This document shows positions 34,577-43,468 of a stretch of DNA of 64,000 bases, piece by piece. Source of the DNA: Neptunicoccus cionae. GTDB taxonomy: Bacteria; Pseudomonadota; Alphaproteobacteria; Rhodobacterales; Rhodobacteraceae. A model generated the notes under the pieces. It made no database searches. It saw nothing but the letters and a program-made list of their open reading frames with translations, and was not told the DNA's origin. Made by a program: the position numbers and the translations under genes. The stretch is taken from the NCBI RefSeq assembly GCF_014643735.1, contig NZ_BMKA01000001.1:434001-498000 (forward strand), written 5' to 3'. The first letter of the stretch is position 1, and every line of letters starts with the position of its first letter.

Positions 34577-36913
34577 ATGCGTTGGTTGTTCCGGATTGCT
34601 GTGGCGCTGGTCGCATGTGTTATCGTTGCAGTGGGGCTGTTGTTCCTGTTGCCCACAGACAGGATCGGACAGCTGGCCTCTGACCAGTTGGAACGCCAGA
34701 CAGGGCGGAAGCTGACCCTGTCGGGTGATTTCAGCCCGACGCTGTTCCCGACCCTTGGCGTGAAGACAGGCGCGATCACAGTCTCAAATGCTGACTGGGC
34801 GAGCGAGCCGCTGATGATTGCAGCCAAGGGGGCCACCGTGGGGGTGAACCTGTCAGCGCTGATTGGGGGCAGTGTGGAGGTGGAAACCTTCGAGCTTCTT
34901 TCCCCTGTTGTGTATCTGGAACGGGATGAAACGGGCCGTGCTAACTGGGAACTGACAGGTGCCTTGACGGAGGAAACCGCTGGCACCCCGCAAGAGCAAT
35001 CGGCCAGCGCGCAACCTTCGTTGGAGTTGGGGCGGATCGTGGACGGTGACGTTCATTTCCGCGACCACAGCACTGGGAGCAGTCATGCGCTCAGCGGGAT
35101 CAACGGCACTGTGTCTTTGCCCAAAGGAACGACCACGGCGCAGATTGAACTTTCGGGTGATCTAAACGGCTTTGAGGGCGCTGTGCAGGCGGTGCTCGGG
35201 GATTGGCCTGCCTTGCTGGATAACGGTATCTCGACGGTTTCGGGTTCGCTGAAACTGGGCGGCGACACGCTCGGGTTTGATGGAAACGCGGGTCTTGGCG
35301 ACGGATTTCCGACGGTGGATGCAGCGCTTTCTGCCAATGTCAGTGATCCGGCGGGCACGGCTGTCCGCTTTGGTCTGGATGCGCCGGATCAGCTGGTGGC
35401 GCTGTCCGATCTGGCGCTTGAGGGTAAGCTGTTGCTGTCGAGCGCTGGCGTGTTCACGCAAGCCAGCCTGAAGGGGGTGTACGGTAAAACTCCGATGACA
35501 GGCCGGTTGAGCGTGACGGGCGATGACAGCTGGCTTGAGACGCCGGAGTTTGAGGTGGAGAGCTTCGTGTCATTGCAAGGTATGGGCGATGTGGATTTCA
35601 AAGGACGGGCAGGGCAGGCAAGACCGAACCTGTTGTCAGGACAGATGCTGGCGCGTTTTTCGGACCTGCGCGGCACTTTGCGTCTGGCGGGGATTGAAAC
35701 CGGCACGCCGAAAGGAACCTTCCAAACCGCCAAACTGGACGGAAATCTGCGGATTGCGGCCTCTGGTAAGGCGCGTTTGAAGAACGTCGAGATCACGCTG
35801 GACCAGAATGTTGTTTCCGGTGAAATCGCCTTCCGTCCCCAAGATCCCCCCTATGTGGAAGCCACGCTGAATGCGGGCAAGCTGGATCTGTCGGACTATA
35901 TCGCGGACAACGCCTCTGTTGGGGCAGACGGTGCAGGCACCGATGCCAGCGCGGGCTCGGGCTGGTCGAAGGAGCCGATCCGCCTTCAAGGGTTGGATGC
36001 GATTGACGCGGATGTAGCGCTGAGTGCAACCAGCGTTGATCTCGGGGTCAGTCAGTTGGGGAAAACCCTGATAAACGCGCGGTTGCGCGATGGGCTGCTT
36101 GCGCTTGATTTGCGAGACGTGCGGATATTTCAGGGAGCTATAACGGGCAGTGTTACCCTGCGCGGCGGTTCCTCGGTTGCATTTGAAACAGATGTAATCG
36201 CGCGGGATGTGGAACTGGAACCGCTTTTGTCGCAACTGCTGGATATGGATCGGCTGCGCGGGACCGGCACGACAAAACTGTCGCTGCGCGCGCAAGGGGG
36301 CAGTGTGCATGAGATCATGACATCGCTGTCGGGCAACGGGTCCGTCAAATTTGGCAACGGTGCGATACGGGGCATCGATTTGGCGGCGATGATGCGCAAC
36401 CTCAAATCGGCCTTCGGCGGGTTTGAAGGCGCGACGGAGTTCACCAGTCTGGATGGCACGTTCTCGATGGAAAAAGGCGTTTTGCAGAATGTGGATCTGT
36501 CGCTGGTCAGCCCGCTGTTTCGTGCTGCGGGGAAAGGCTCGGTCGATATTGGCGGGCAAGCGATGAATTATGTGGTGACGCCGACACGACTGTCTGAAGG
36601 CGCGGAGTTCTCGGTTCCGGTGATGATAACAGGGCCCTGGCAGAACCTGAAGTTCCGTCCCGATCTGGACAAGCTGTTGAACCTGTTGCTTGACGGCAAG
36701 CTGAAGGACAACGCCGATGTTCAGCGGGCGCAGGAAAAGCTGAAGGAAGTGAAGGAAAAGCTGAAAGATCCCGAGGCCGCGTTAAAGGCAAAGCTGCGCA
36801 AGGAGCTGGAACGGCGTAACGCTGAGGACGATGCAGCCAAATCGCTGGAAGAGCAGGCTAAGGAGAAGCTGGAAGACGAGGTTGGCAACGCGCTGCGCAA
36901 GCTGTTTGATTAA
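34577..36913 (+). CDS. AsmA family protein
   Basis: The 778-residue protein has an N-terminal membrane anchor (LFRIAVALVACVIVAVGLLF, 20 residues) and the AsmA start ASDQLERQTGRKLTLSGDFS (20 residues) followed by P-LFPTLGVKTG. A long beta-rich periplasmic body follows, with AsmA_2-type C-terminal repeats (IHEIMTSLSGNGSVKFGNGA-like, ending near 690), then a charged coiled-coil tail (about 705-778, KLKEVKEKLKDPEAALKAKL). AsmA-like proteins are inner-membrane anchored and take part in outer-membrane assembly or lipid transport between membranes. GTG at 34574 is an alternative start one codon earlier. It ends just before the palindromic island. Confidence 0.88.
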   Translation: MRWLFRIAVALVACVIVAVGLLFLLPTDRIGQLASDQLERQTGRKLTLSGDFSPTLFPTLGVKTGAITVSNADWASEPLMIAAKGATVGVNLSALIGGSVEVETFELLSPVVYLERDETGRANWELTGALTEETAGTPQEQSASAQPSLELGRIVDGDVHFRDHSTGSSHALSGINGTVSLPKGTTTAQIELSGDLNGFEGAVQAVLGDWPALLDNGISTVSGSLKLGGDTLGFDGNAGLGDGFPTVDAALSANVSDPAGTAVRFGLDAPDQLVALSDLALEGKLLLSSAGVFTQASLKGVYGKTPMTGRLSVTGDDSWLETPEFEVESFVSLQGMGDVDFKGRAGQARPNLLSGQMLARFSDLRGTLRLAGIETGTPKGTFQTAKLDGNLRIAASGKARLKNVEITLDQNVVSGEIAFRPQDPPYVEATLNAGKLDLSDYIADNASVGADGAGTDASAGSGWSKEPIRLQGLDAIDADVALSATSVDLGVSQLGKTLINARLRDGLLALDLRDVRIFQGAITGSVTLRGGSSVAFETDVIARDVELEPLLSQLLDMDRLRGTGTTKLSLRAQGGSVHEIMTSLSGNGSVKFGNGAIRGIDLAAMMRNLKSAFGGFEGATEFTSLDGTFSMEKGVLQNVDLSLVSPLFRAAGKGSVDIGGQAMNYVVTPTRLSEGAEFSVPVMITGPWQNLKFRPDLDKLLNLLLDGKLKDNADVQRAQEKLKEVKEKLKDPEAALKAKLRKELERRNAEDDAAKSLEEQAKEKLEDEVGNALRKLFD

Positions 36914-36963
36914 TGCGGTGGGGCGGGGACTGTGCTTTTGCGTGGTGATGACCCTGCAATTTT

Positions 36964-37034
36964 GAAGCGTCATATATGAAGCTTCATATATGACGCGTGA
37001 TATAAGACGCGTCTTGTAAGACGCTTCATATATG
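36964..37034. repeat. Palindromic island between AsmA and crotonase genes
   Basis: The core is a 30-bp perfect palindrome (36967-36996) centred on AAGCTT, with arms rich in CATATATG. It is followed by AAGACGCGTCTT (37004-37015), by the inverted repeat GCGTCTT-GT-AAGACGC (37009-37024), and by a second copy of GCTTCATATATG (37023-37034; first copy 36981-36992). GAAGCGTC (36964-36971) is repeated inverted as GACGCTTC (37020-37027). Many alternative hairpins or cruciforms are possible. It may act as a two-way terminator between convergent genes, but neither flank has a T tract. Confidence 0.75.
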
Positions 37035-37080
37035 CAGGGTGATCAGGGGACCGTCTCGCCCCCTGATCCGCGCACGGTTG

Positions 37081-37875
37081 TTATTTGTAGACGGGCGCGC
37101 GCTTTTGCATCTGCGCCATCACGGTTTCCATCTGGTTCGGATAGCCGATGATTTTTGCCTGCAACGCCCCTTCCAGCGCCAGACCTTCACGTCCTGCAGA
37201 CCAGACCTGATCCACCAGCGCCTTGCTGCCCTGCACCGCCTCGGGGGAGCGTGCCGCCAAATCTGCCGCCATCGCACGCGCCTGTTCTAATGGATCATCC
37301 GCCAGCCACGTCGCCAGACCCAGCGATAATGCCTCATCCGCCCCGAACACGCGCCCCGTCATAATCAGTTCTTTCGCCTGATCCGCCCGCATCAACTGAG
37401 GCAGGGACTGGGTGATGCCCATATCCGGAATAATCCCCCACTTTGCCTCCATGATCGACATTTTCGCATCCGGCGCCATAAAGCGGAAATCCGCAGCCAG
37501 TGCCAGTTGGATGCCACCGCCAAAAGCGACCCCTTCAACAGCCGCGATCACCGGCACTTTCAGTTCCTGCCACGCCACCGTCGGGCGCTGGAAACGGTTG
37601 CCGCGTCCGTGCTCCGGCGGTGTGGCCAGCATTTCGCGGATTTCGTTGATGTTCGCGGAAAACTCCATCAGCGCGCTGGTGTCGATACCGGCGCAAAAAC
37701 ACCCGCCCGCCCCATAAAGCACCACCGCTCGCACATCCGCGTTGCCTTGCAACTCCTCTCCCGCGGCGGCGAGTTCATCGAAAAACTGCGTATCCAACGC
37801 GTTTTTCTTCTCGGGCCGGTTCAGCATGACCTCGGCCACGTGATCCTTGATGGTAATTTCCAAACGCTCGTACAT
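37081..37875 (-). CDS. Crotonase-family enoyl-CoA hydratase/isomerase
   Basis: The 264-residue protein has the crotonase fold: LNRPEKKNALDTQFFDEL, oxyanion-hole strand GCFCAGIDTSAL, and EGVAFGGGIQLALAADFRF. Where enoyl-CoA hydratases have two glutamates, the first (GGG-x-E) is replaced by Gln here (GGGIQ), and MEAKWGIIPDMG has Glu and Asp eight residues apart, like the E/D pair of delta3,5-delta2,4-dienoyl-CoA isomerase. I therefore infer an isomerase-like rather than hydratase activity. AGGAGAACC precedes ATG 37875. It is divergent from the hydantoinase gene and convergent with AsmA. Confidence 0.85.
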   Translation of the reverse strand: MYERLEITIKDHVAEVMLNRPEKKNALDTQFFDELAAAGEELQGNADVRAVVLYGAGGCFCAGIDTSALMEFSANINEIREMLATPPEHGRGNRFQRPTVAWQELKVPVIAAVEGVAFGGGIQLALAADFRFMAPDAKMSIMEAKWGIIPDMGITQSLPQLMRADQAKELIMTGRVFGADEALSLGLATWLADDPLEQARAMAADLAARSPEAVQGSKALVDQVWSAGREGLALEGALQAKIIGYPNQMETVMAQMQKRAPVYK

Positions 37876-38059
37876 GGCGGTTCTCCTATGGAATTTTGCA
37901 CAGTTTGCGACAAATTCCGCCCCCAGAGAAGCCCCGCTGCCTGTGACGTGGCGTAGGCCGCGTTACGGTGCCGCAAACCTGCAAGCCGCGTCGCTTTTTG
38001 TCCTGACGCGGCGGTAACTTCGGGCTAGAACCCTTGGCAGAATAACAAAGGCGGACAGG

Positions 38060-40069
38060 ATGGCACTTCTTCTCGGAGTAGACACAGGCGGGACCTATAC
38101 AGACGCGGTTCTGATCCGTGGTGAGGACGAGGTGATCGCCTCTGCCAAATCCCTGACCACCCGTCACGACCTGTCCGAGGGCGTGGGCAAGGCGGTGCAG
38201 GCGGTTCTGGATGCGGCCTCAGTTGCACCGGACCAGATTGCGCTGTCGTCCCTGTCCACTACGCTGGCCACAAACGCACTGGTCGAAGGACAGGGCGCAC
38301 GGGTCGCGCTGGTGTTTATCGGGTTTGATGAAAAAGACATCGCCCGTCAGGGGCTGGAAGATGCGCTGCGCGGTGATCCGGTGATCCGTGTCAGCGGCGG
38401 GCACAGTCATTCAGGCAGCGAAGCCGCCGCCTTTGATGCAGACGCATTGCAACAGGCGCTGGACGGGCTGGATGGGGCGGTCACAGGCTTTGCCATTGCC
38501 AGCCAGTTTGCCACCCGCAATCCTGCCCATGAAATCGCCGCGCGGGATTTGATCCGCGCGCGCACCGGTCTGCCTGTGACCTGTTCCCATGAACTTTCGG
38601 CCAAACTGGGCGGGCCAAAGCGGGCGATGACGGCTGTGTTGAACGCCCGGCTGATCGGGATGATCGACCATCTGATCGGGGCCACGCAGGACTATCTGCA
38701 CCGGATCGGAGTGACAGCACCGATGATGGTGGTGCGGGGCGACGGTGCGTTGATCTCGGCAGATATGGCGCGGGAGCGGCCGATTGAAACCATCCTGTCC
38801 GGTCCGGCGGCGAGCATCGTTGGCGCGCGCTGGTTGACCGGAGAATCCGATGCGCTGGTCAGTGACATCGGCGGCACCACCACAGATGTAGCAGTCCTGC
38901 GGGACGGGCGTCCGATGATTGATCCGCACGGGGCAAGGGTGGGCGGTTTGCGCACTATGGTCGAGGCCGTTGCCATGCGCACCACAGGACTTGGCGGGGA
39001 CAGCGAGGTGCATTTGCAGCGGGACGGACTGTCGGGCGGCTTGCGGCTTGGCCCGCGCCGCGTGCTGCCGCTGTCTCTGGCGGCGTTGCAATATCCAGAT
39101 GTGATACCAGCCGCGCTGGAGCGCCAATGCAGCAAGGACCGCGTTGGCGAATACGATGGTCGCTTCGTGGTTCCGGTGCGCCTGTCAGGGCAGGTGCCTG
39201 CGGGACTGGACGCGCGGGAAACCCGTCTGTTGGAACGGATCGGCTCGCAGGCGTGGGAGTTGGGCAGCCTGCTGTCAAACCGGCTTGACGGTTCGGCGCT
39301 GGACCGGCTGGTGGCGCGGGGGCTGGTGATGATTGCCGCGATTACCCCGTCCGATGCGGCCCATGTGAGCGGCATTCTGGACAGCTGGAACAAGGACGCC
39401 GCCGATTTCGGGCTGGAGCTGTTCTCGCGCCAGCGCAACGGGGCAGGGCAGCGCATTGCGCCGGATGGTTCCACGCTTGCCACACGGATTATTGACCAGT
39501 TGACCCAACAGACCTGCGACACGCTGCTAGAGACAGCCTTCGCCGAGGACGATGCGGATTTCGGTTTGCCAGAGGACCAGTTGGCCCGCCATGTGCTGAC
39601 GCGGTTTGGCACGCAACAGCATCGCGGGTTGGTGGCGCTGAACGTGGGGCTGAACCTGCCGGTGATCGGGCTTGGTGCTTCGGCGCACAGTTATTATGGC
39701 GCTGTTGGAAAGCGGCTTTCGACCCCTGTGATCCTGCCCGAACACGCCGGTGTCGCCAATGCAATCGGCGCGGTGGTAGGGCAAATCTCTATGCGCAAAT
39801 CCGGTCTGATCACCAGCATCGGTGAAAGCCGTTATCGTGTGCATTTCATCGAAGGACCAAAGGATTTTAACGATCTCGATCTGGCCCTCACCACGCTGGA
39901 AAACCGCCTTCGCGAAGACGTGATGTCAGCTGCGCGCGACTCCGGCGCACATGGCATTCGCCTTCAAGTGGAAACAGATCTGCGCAACGCGGTGATTGAC
40001 GGACGGGACGTATTCGTTGAGGCGGAGCTGACCGCCGTAGCCTCGGGCCGTCCGCGCATCGCAACCTAG
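38060..40069 (+). CDS. Hydantoinase/oxoprolinase family protein, HyuA-like
   Basis: The 669-residue protein begins with the ASKHA-type phosphate loop LLGVDTGGTYTDAVLIRGED (20 residues), has the second ATP motif VSDIGGTTTDVAVLRDG (near 274) and the GLGGDSEVH metal/active region (near 312). HyuA proteins are ATP-dependent subunits that open N-methylhydantoin or oxoproline-like rings, usually with a HyuB partner. No hyuB is adjacent, which is unusual but known for this shorter Rhodobacteraceae form. The stop overlaps the convergent Kef antiporter stop (CTAG). The real substrate is unknown. Confidence 0.87.
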   Translation: MALLLGVDTGGTYTDAVLIRGEDEVIASAKSLTTRHDLSEGVGKAVQAVLDAASVAPDQIALSSLSTTLATNALVEGQGARVALVFIGFDEKDIARQGLEDALRGDPVIRVSGGHSHSGSEAAAFDADALQQALDGLDGAVTGFAIASQFATRNPAHEIAARDLIRARTGLPVTCSHELSAKLGGPKRAMTAVLNARLIGMIDHLIGATQDYLHRIGVTAPMMVVRGDGALISADMARERPIETILSGPAASIVGARWLTGESDALVSDIGGTTTDVAVLRDGRPMIDPHGARVGGLRTMVEAVAMRTTGLGGDSEVHLQRDGLSGGLRLGPRRVLPLSLAALQYPDVIPAALERQCSKDRVGEYDGRFVVPVRLSGQVPAGLDARETRLLERIGSQAWELGSLLSNRLDGSALDRLVARGLVMIAAITPSDAAHVSGILDSWNKDAADFGLELFSRQRNGAGQRIAPDGSTLATRIIDQLTQQTCDTLLETAFAEDDADFGLPEDQLARHVLTRFGTQQHRGLVALNVGLNLPVIGLGASAHSYYGAVGKRLSTPVILPEHAGVANAIGAVVGQISMRKSGLITSIGESRYRVHFIEGPKDFNDLDLALTTLENRLREDVMSAARDSGAHGIRLQVETDLRNAVIDGRDVFVEAELTAVASGRPRIAT

Positions 40070-41982
40070 GTATCAGGGTCTTCTGCGCGGGCGATCAGGT
40101 CGGCGGATTCATTGGTGGGTGGGAACTCGATCTCCTCGTCGTTTTCCACAATCTTCGTCAGGTTTGACAAAAAGCTGGTGTAGAGGTCCGAATTTACCTC
40201 CCGCGCACGGGCAACGTATTTGTCGTTCTTTTCGTTCGGGATGTTTGGATCCCAAAGTTCCGCAAGTTCAGCCAGCGCGTGGCGGTCGGCTTCAAAGAAC
40301 TGGTCGTGCGCGCGCTCGGCTTCATACTCTGGCCAGCCCATGCCCTGCAGCATCTTTTTGCCCGCGCGCATGGCGCTGTCAAAGGTCTCGCGGATGATTT
40401 CATCAGCACCGGCGCGATAAAGATGGTAAACGTGGTCGCGGTCATAGGCACGGGCGATAATGTAGAGATCGGGCCGTTCCTTGCGGGCGTGATCCACCAG
40501 TTTGACAGCCGCCGCCTTGTCATCCACTGCAACCACCAGAATTTTCGCGTTCATCAGACCGGCGGCATGCATCATGTCTGGGCGGGTCGGATCCCCGAAA
40601 TACCCCTTCACCCCAAAGCGCCGCATTGCGTCGATCTGGTCGATCTTGTGGTCGATCACCACGGTCTTAATCCCTGTCGCCAGCGCCAGCCGGTTCACGA
40701 TCTGACCAAAGCGCCCGATGCCCACAATAATCACCGTGCCTTCTTCGTCGATCGTGTCTTCTTCATGGTGCTGTGTGTCATCCGCCATGCGGCTGGACAG
40801 GCGGTCATAGACAATGAACAACAGGGGCGTCAGCAGCATCGACAAGGCGATGATTAGCAAAAGCTGTTGGGACAGCGCATAGGGGATCACGCTGGTCTGC
40901 ACGGTGGTAGAGAGCATGACAAAGCCGAACTCCCCCGCTTGGGCAAGCGAAAGGATAAAAAGCCACTGGTCACGCCCCTTCAGTTTGAACAACAGGCTAA
41001 GCCCCGCAAGCACCAGCCCTTTGATAAGCATCATAATCAGCGTCATGCCGAGTATATAGGCAAGGTGCTCCCAGAGGACTGCGAAGTTGATGCCTGCCCC
41101 AACAGTAATAAAAAACAGCCCCAGCAGCAGGCCTTTGAAGGGCTGGATATCCGTTTCCAATTCGTGCCGGTATTCCGAGTTGGCAAGTACAACCCCCGCA
41201 AGGAAAGTCCCGAGCGCGGGGGACAGGCCTACCAGCGTCATCAGAAGAGCAATGCCCACAACCAGCAACAGTGCCACGGCGGTGAAGATCTCGGGCAGGC
41301 GGGCCTTTGCGATGAAGTGAAAGATCGGGCGGGTGCAATAAATCCCGAACAGGATCACCGCCCCGACCGCGCCGAGTGTAACCAGCGTTACTCCCCAACC
41401 CGGAAGTCCTGCGATGAGGGACATATCAGAATGTTCCTCGGCCCCTTGGCTGGCGAAATTGCTAAAGTCCCCCACTGCCAGCAGCGGGATCAGGGCCAGC
41501 ATCGGGATCACGGCAATATCTTGCGTCAACAGCACAGAAAAAGCAGAGCGCCCGCCGTGGGTTTGCATCAGGCGTTTTTCGTTTAGCGTCTGCACAACGA
41601 TCGCGGTGGAGGACAGGGCAAATATCAGGCCGATCGCCACCGAAATATGCCAAGGCTGTCCGAAGGAAAAGAAGGCCGCGCTAACCGCGAGGGTGGTCAG
41701 AACGACTTGTAATCCGCCCAACCCGATCAGCCGGTGACGCATATCCCACAGGGCCTTGGGCTCCAGTTCCAGTCCGACGATGAACAGCATCATCACCACA
41801 CCAAATTCCGCGAAATGTTGCAGGTCTTTGGTCTCGCTCCCCACCAGTCCGAAGACCGGCCCGATCAGCACACCGGCGACCAGATAGCCAAGAATAGAGC
41901 CAAGTCCGGCCCGTTTTGCCACTGGCACCGCGATGACGGCTGCAGCCAGATAGATTGATGCCTGAAGGAGAAAACTTTCCAT
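40066..41982 (-). CDS. Kef-type cation:proton antiporter with RCK domain
   Basis: The 638-residue protein from ATG 41982 (AGGAA upstream) has an N-terminal Na/H exchanger domain of about 12 helices (LGYLVAGVLIGPVFGLVGSE, 20 residues) and a TrkA-N domain starting GTVIIVGIGRFGQIVNRLAL (20 residues, near 418), an intact NAD(H)-type Rossmann motif. Kef systems export K+ in exchange for H+, gated by glutathione adducts in KefC; the pattern here lies nearer to KefB/YbaL-type proteins. No KefF/KefG flavoprotein is beside it. It is divergent from the DegT gene and overlaps the hyuA-like gene's stop by 4 bp. Confidence 0.9.
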   Translation of the reverse strand: MESFLLQASIYLAAAVIAVPVAKRAGLGSILGYLVAGVLIGPVFGLVGSETKDLQHFAEFGVVMMLFIVGLELEPKALWDMRHRLIGLGGLQVVLTTLAVSAAFFSFGQPWHISVAIGLIFALSSTAIVVQTLNEKRLMQTHGGRSAFSVLLTQDIAVIPMLALIPLLAVGDFSNFASQGAEEHSDMSLIAGLPGWGVTLVTLGAVGAVILFGIYCTRPIFHFIAKARLPEIFTAVALLLVVGIALLMTLVGLSPALGTFLAGVVLANSEYRHELETDIQPFKGLLLGLFFITVGAGINFAVLWEHLAYILGMTLIMMLIKGLVLAGLSLLFKLKGRDQWLFILSLAQAGEFGFVMLSTTVQTSVIPYALSQQLLLIIALSMLLTPLLFIVYDRLSSRMADDTQHHEEDTIDEEGTVIIVGIGRFGQIVNRLALATGIKTVVIDHKIDQIDAMRRFGVKGYFGDPTRPDMMHAAGLMNAKILVVAVDDKAAAVKLVDHARKERPDLYIIARAYDRDHVYHLYRAGADEIIRETFDSAMRAGKKMLQGMGWPEYEAERAHDQFFEADRHALAELAELWDPNIPNEKNDKYVARAREVNSDLYTSFLSNLTKIVENDEEIEFPPTNESADLIARAEDPDT

Positions 41983-42195
41983 AAAATTCCTGTGGGTTAT
42001 GGGTATTCTTCTAGGGTATGCGGTTTGCATGTTCTGACAAGTGTTAAAGCCGCTAATAGTTCATCAGTATGCCGGTTTTGTGTGTCTCTGCCTGCGAGTT
42101 CCGGCAGATGTCAGCTGGTTTTCAAACAAACGTCTTGGGTTTGTGACAAAGTTTCTTTATTTAAACCGAAAGTTACCTTCAGGAAATCGGAACCT

Positions 42196-43386
42196 ATGAC
42201 CCTTCCCAATATGCATGACGCCGAGTCCATTCCCGCCGCTGCCAAAGCCGAAATCGAACGGATTTTGCAAAGCGGCGATTTGTTCCGCTACACCGCCGCG
42301 CAAGACGCACCTGTGACGTTGCTGGAACAGGAATTCGCCGCCGAGATGGGGACGAAATACGCGCTGGCAGTGTCAAGTTGCTCTGCTGCGCTGTTCCTTA
42401 GCCTTAAGGCACTGGACCTGCCTCGGGATGCGCGGGTTCTGATACCGGGCTTTACCTTCGCGGCTGTTCCGTCTGCTGTGATCCATGCGGATTGTGTGCC
42501 GGTTCTGTGTGAAGTCGGGCAGAATTACCGCATTGATCTGACAGATTTCGAGTCGCGTCTGGACGACAATATCTCTGCCGTGATCGTCAGCCATATGCGG
42601 GGCCATACGTCTGATATGGACGGGATCATGGCGCTGTGTGATGCGCGGGATATTCCGGTGGTCGAGGATGCGGCTCATTCCCTTGGCACCACATGGAAGG
42701 GGCAGAACATCGGGACCATTGGGCGCGTGGGGTGTTTTTCCTTCCAAAGCTACAAGCTGATCAACGCTGGCGAGGGCGGCATCCTTGTCACAGATGATGC
42801 CGAACTGGTGGCTCGCGCCGTTATCATGTCTGGCGCATATGAACACAACTGGAAGAAACACGGGCATCTGACCAATCAGTTTGCCCGCTGGCAGAACAAA
42901 CTGCCGCTTTATAACCTGCGGCTGTCCAATCTTTCGGCCGCGATCATCCGCCCGCAAATTGCTGAAATTCCGCGGCGTGTGGCAGACGGACGGCGCAATC
43001 ACGACAGGCTGGCGGCGGCGTTGAACCAAACCCCTTGGTTGCAGGTGCCAGACGCGCTGAACGGTGAGGAACGTGCCCCCGACAGCATCCAGTTCAACCT
43101 GTGCGATGTGACGGATGCGCAGGCGCAGGCCTTTGTGGCTGAAGCGGCGCAGCTTGGCGTGACGGTGCAATTGTTTGGCATGTCCAAAGACAATGCGCGG
43201 GCCTTCTGGAACTGGGAGTTCCTGCCAGAACAGCGCGAACTGCCTGCCACCCGTGCCATGTTGATGCGGGCTTGTGATGTGCGTCTGCCTGCACGCCTGA
43301 GCGAAGCCGAAGTGGACGCGGTTGCACAGGCGTTGGTGCTGGCTGCTGAAAATACCTTGCCAGAGCGCCGCGCCTTTGGAACCTGA
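42196..43386 (+). CDS. DegT/DnrJ/EryC1/StrS family aminotransferase
   Basis: The 396-residue PLP enzyme from ATG 42196 (AGGAAATCGGAA upstream) has the family pattern: ALAVSSCSAALFLSLKALDL (20 residues), PGFTFAAVPSAVIHADCVPV (20), VVEDAAHSLGT with the PLP-ring Asp, and the Schiff-base Lys in CFSFQSYKLINAGEGG. Such enzymes aminate nucleotide-linked keto-sugars or related compounds (a few are dehydratases). There are no sugar-nucleotide genes around, so its substrate is open. It is followed after 82 bp by an MFS gene in the same direction and may share its transcript; a route making and exporting an amino compound would fit but is speculation. Confidence 0.88.
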   Translation: MTLPNMHDAESIPAAAKAEIERILQSGDLFRYTAAQDAPVTLLEQEFAAEMGTKYALAVSSCSAALFLSLKALDLPRDARVLIPGFTFAAVPSAVIHADCVPVLCEVGQNYRIDLTDFESRLDDNISAVIVSHMRGHTSDMDGIMALCDARDIPVVEDAAHSLGTTWKGQNIGTIGRVGCFSFQSYKLINAGEGGILVTDDAELVARAVIMSGAYEHNWKKHGHLTNQFARWQNKLPLYNLRLSNLSAAIIRPQIAEIPRRVADGRRNHDRLAAALNQTPWLQVPDALNGEERAPDSIQFNLCDVTDAQAQAFVAEAAQLGVTVQLFGMSKDNARAFWNWEFLPEQRELPATRAMLMRACDVRLPARLSEAEVDAVAQALVLAAENTLPERRAFGT

Positions 43387-43468
43387 ACGCAGCACGTCGT
43401 AAGAACAGGGCAGGCGGGGGCGCGTTTCCCGCTTGCGCTCCCCGTGTCGCGGCGTCAGAAACGGCGCC

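Noticed and set aside
41462-41653. Small frames inside the Kef antiporter, hyuA-like and AsmA genes on either strand
   Set aside because: They are shadows of GC-rich coding sequence without ribosome sites or domains.
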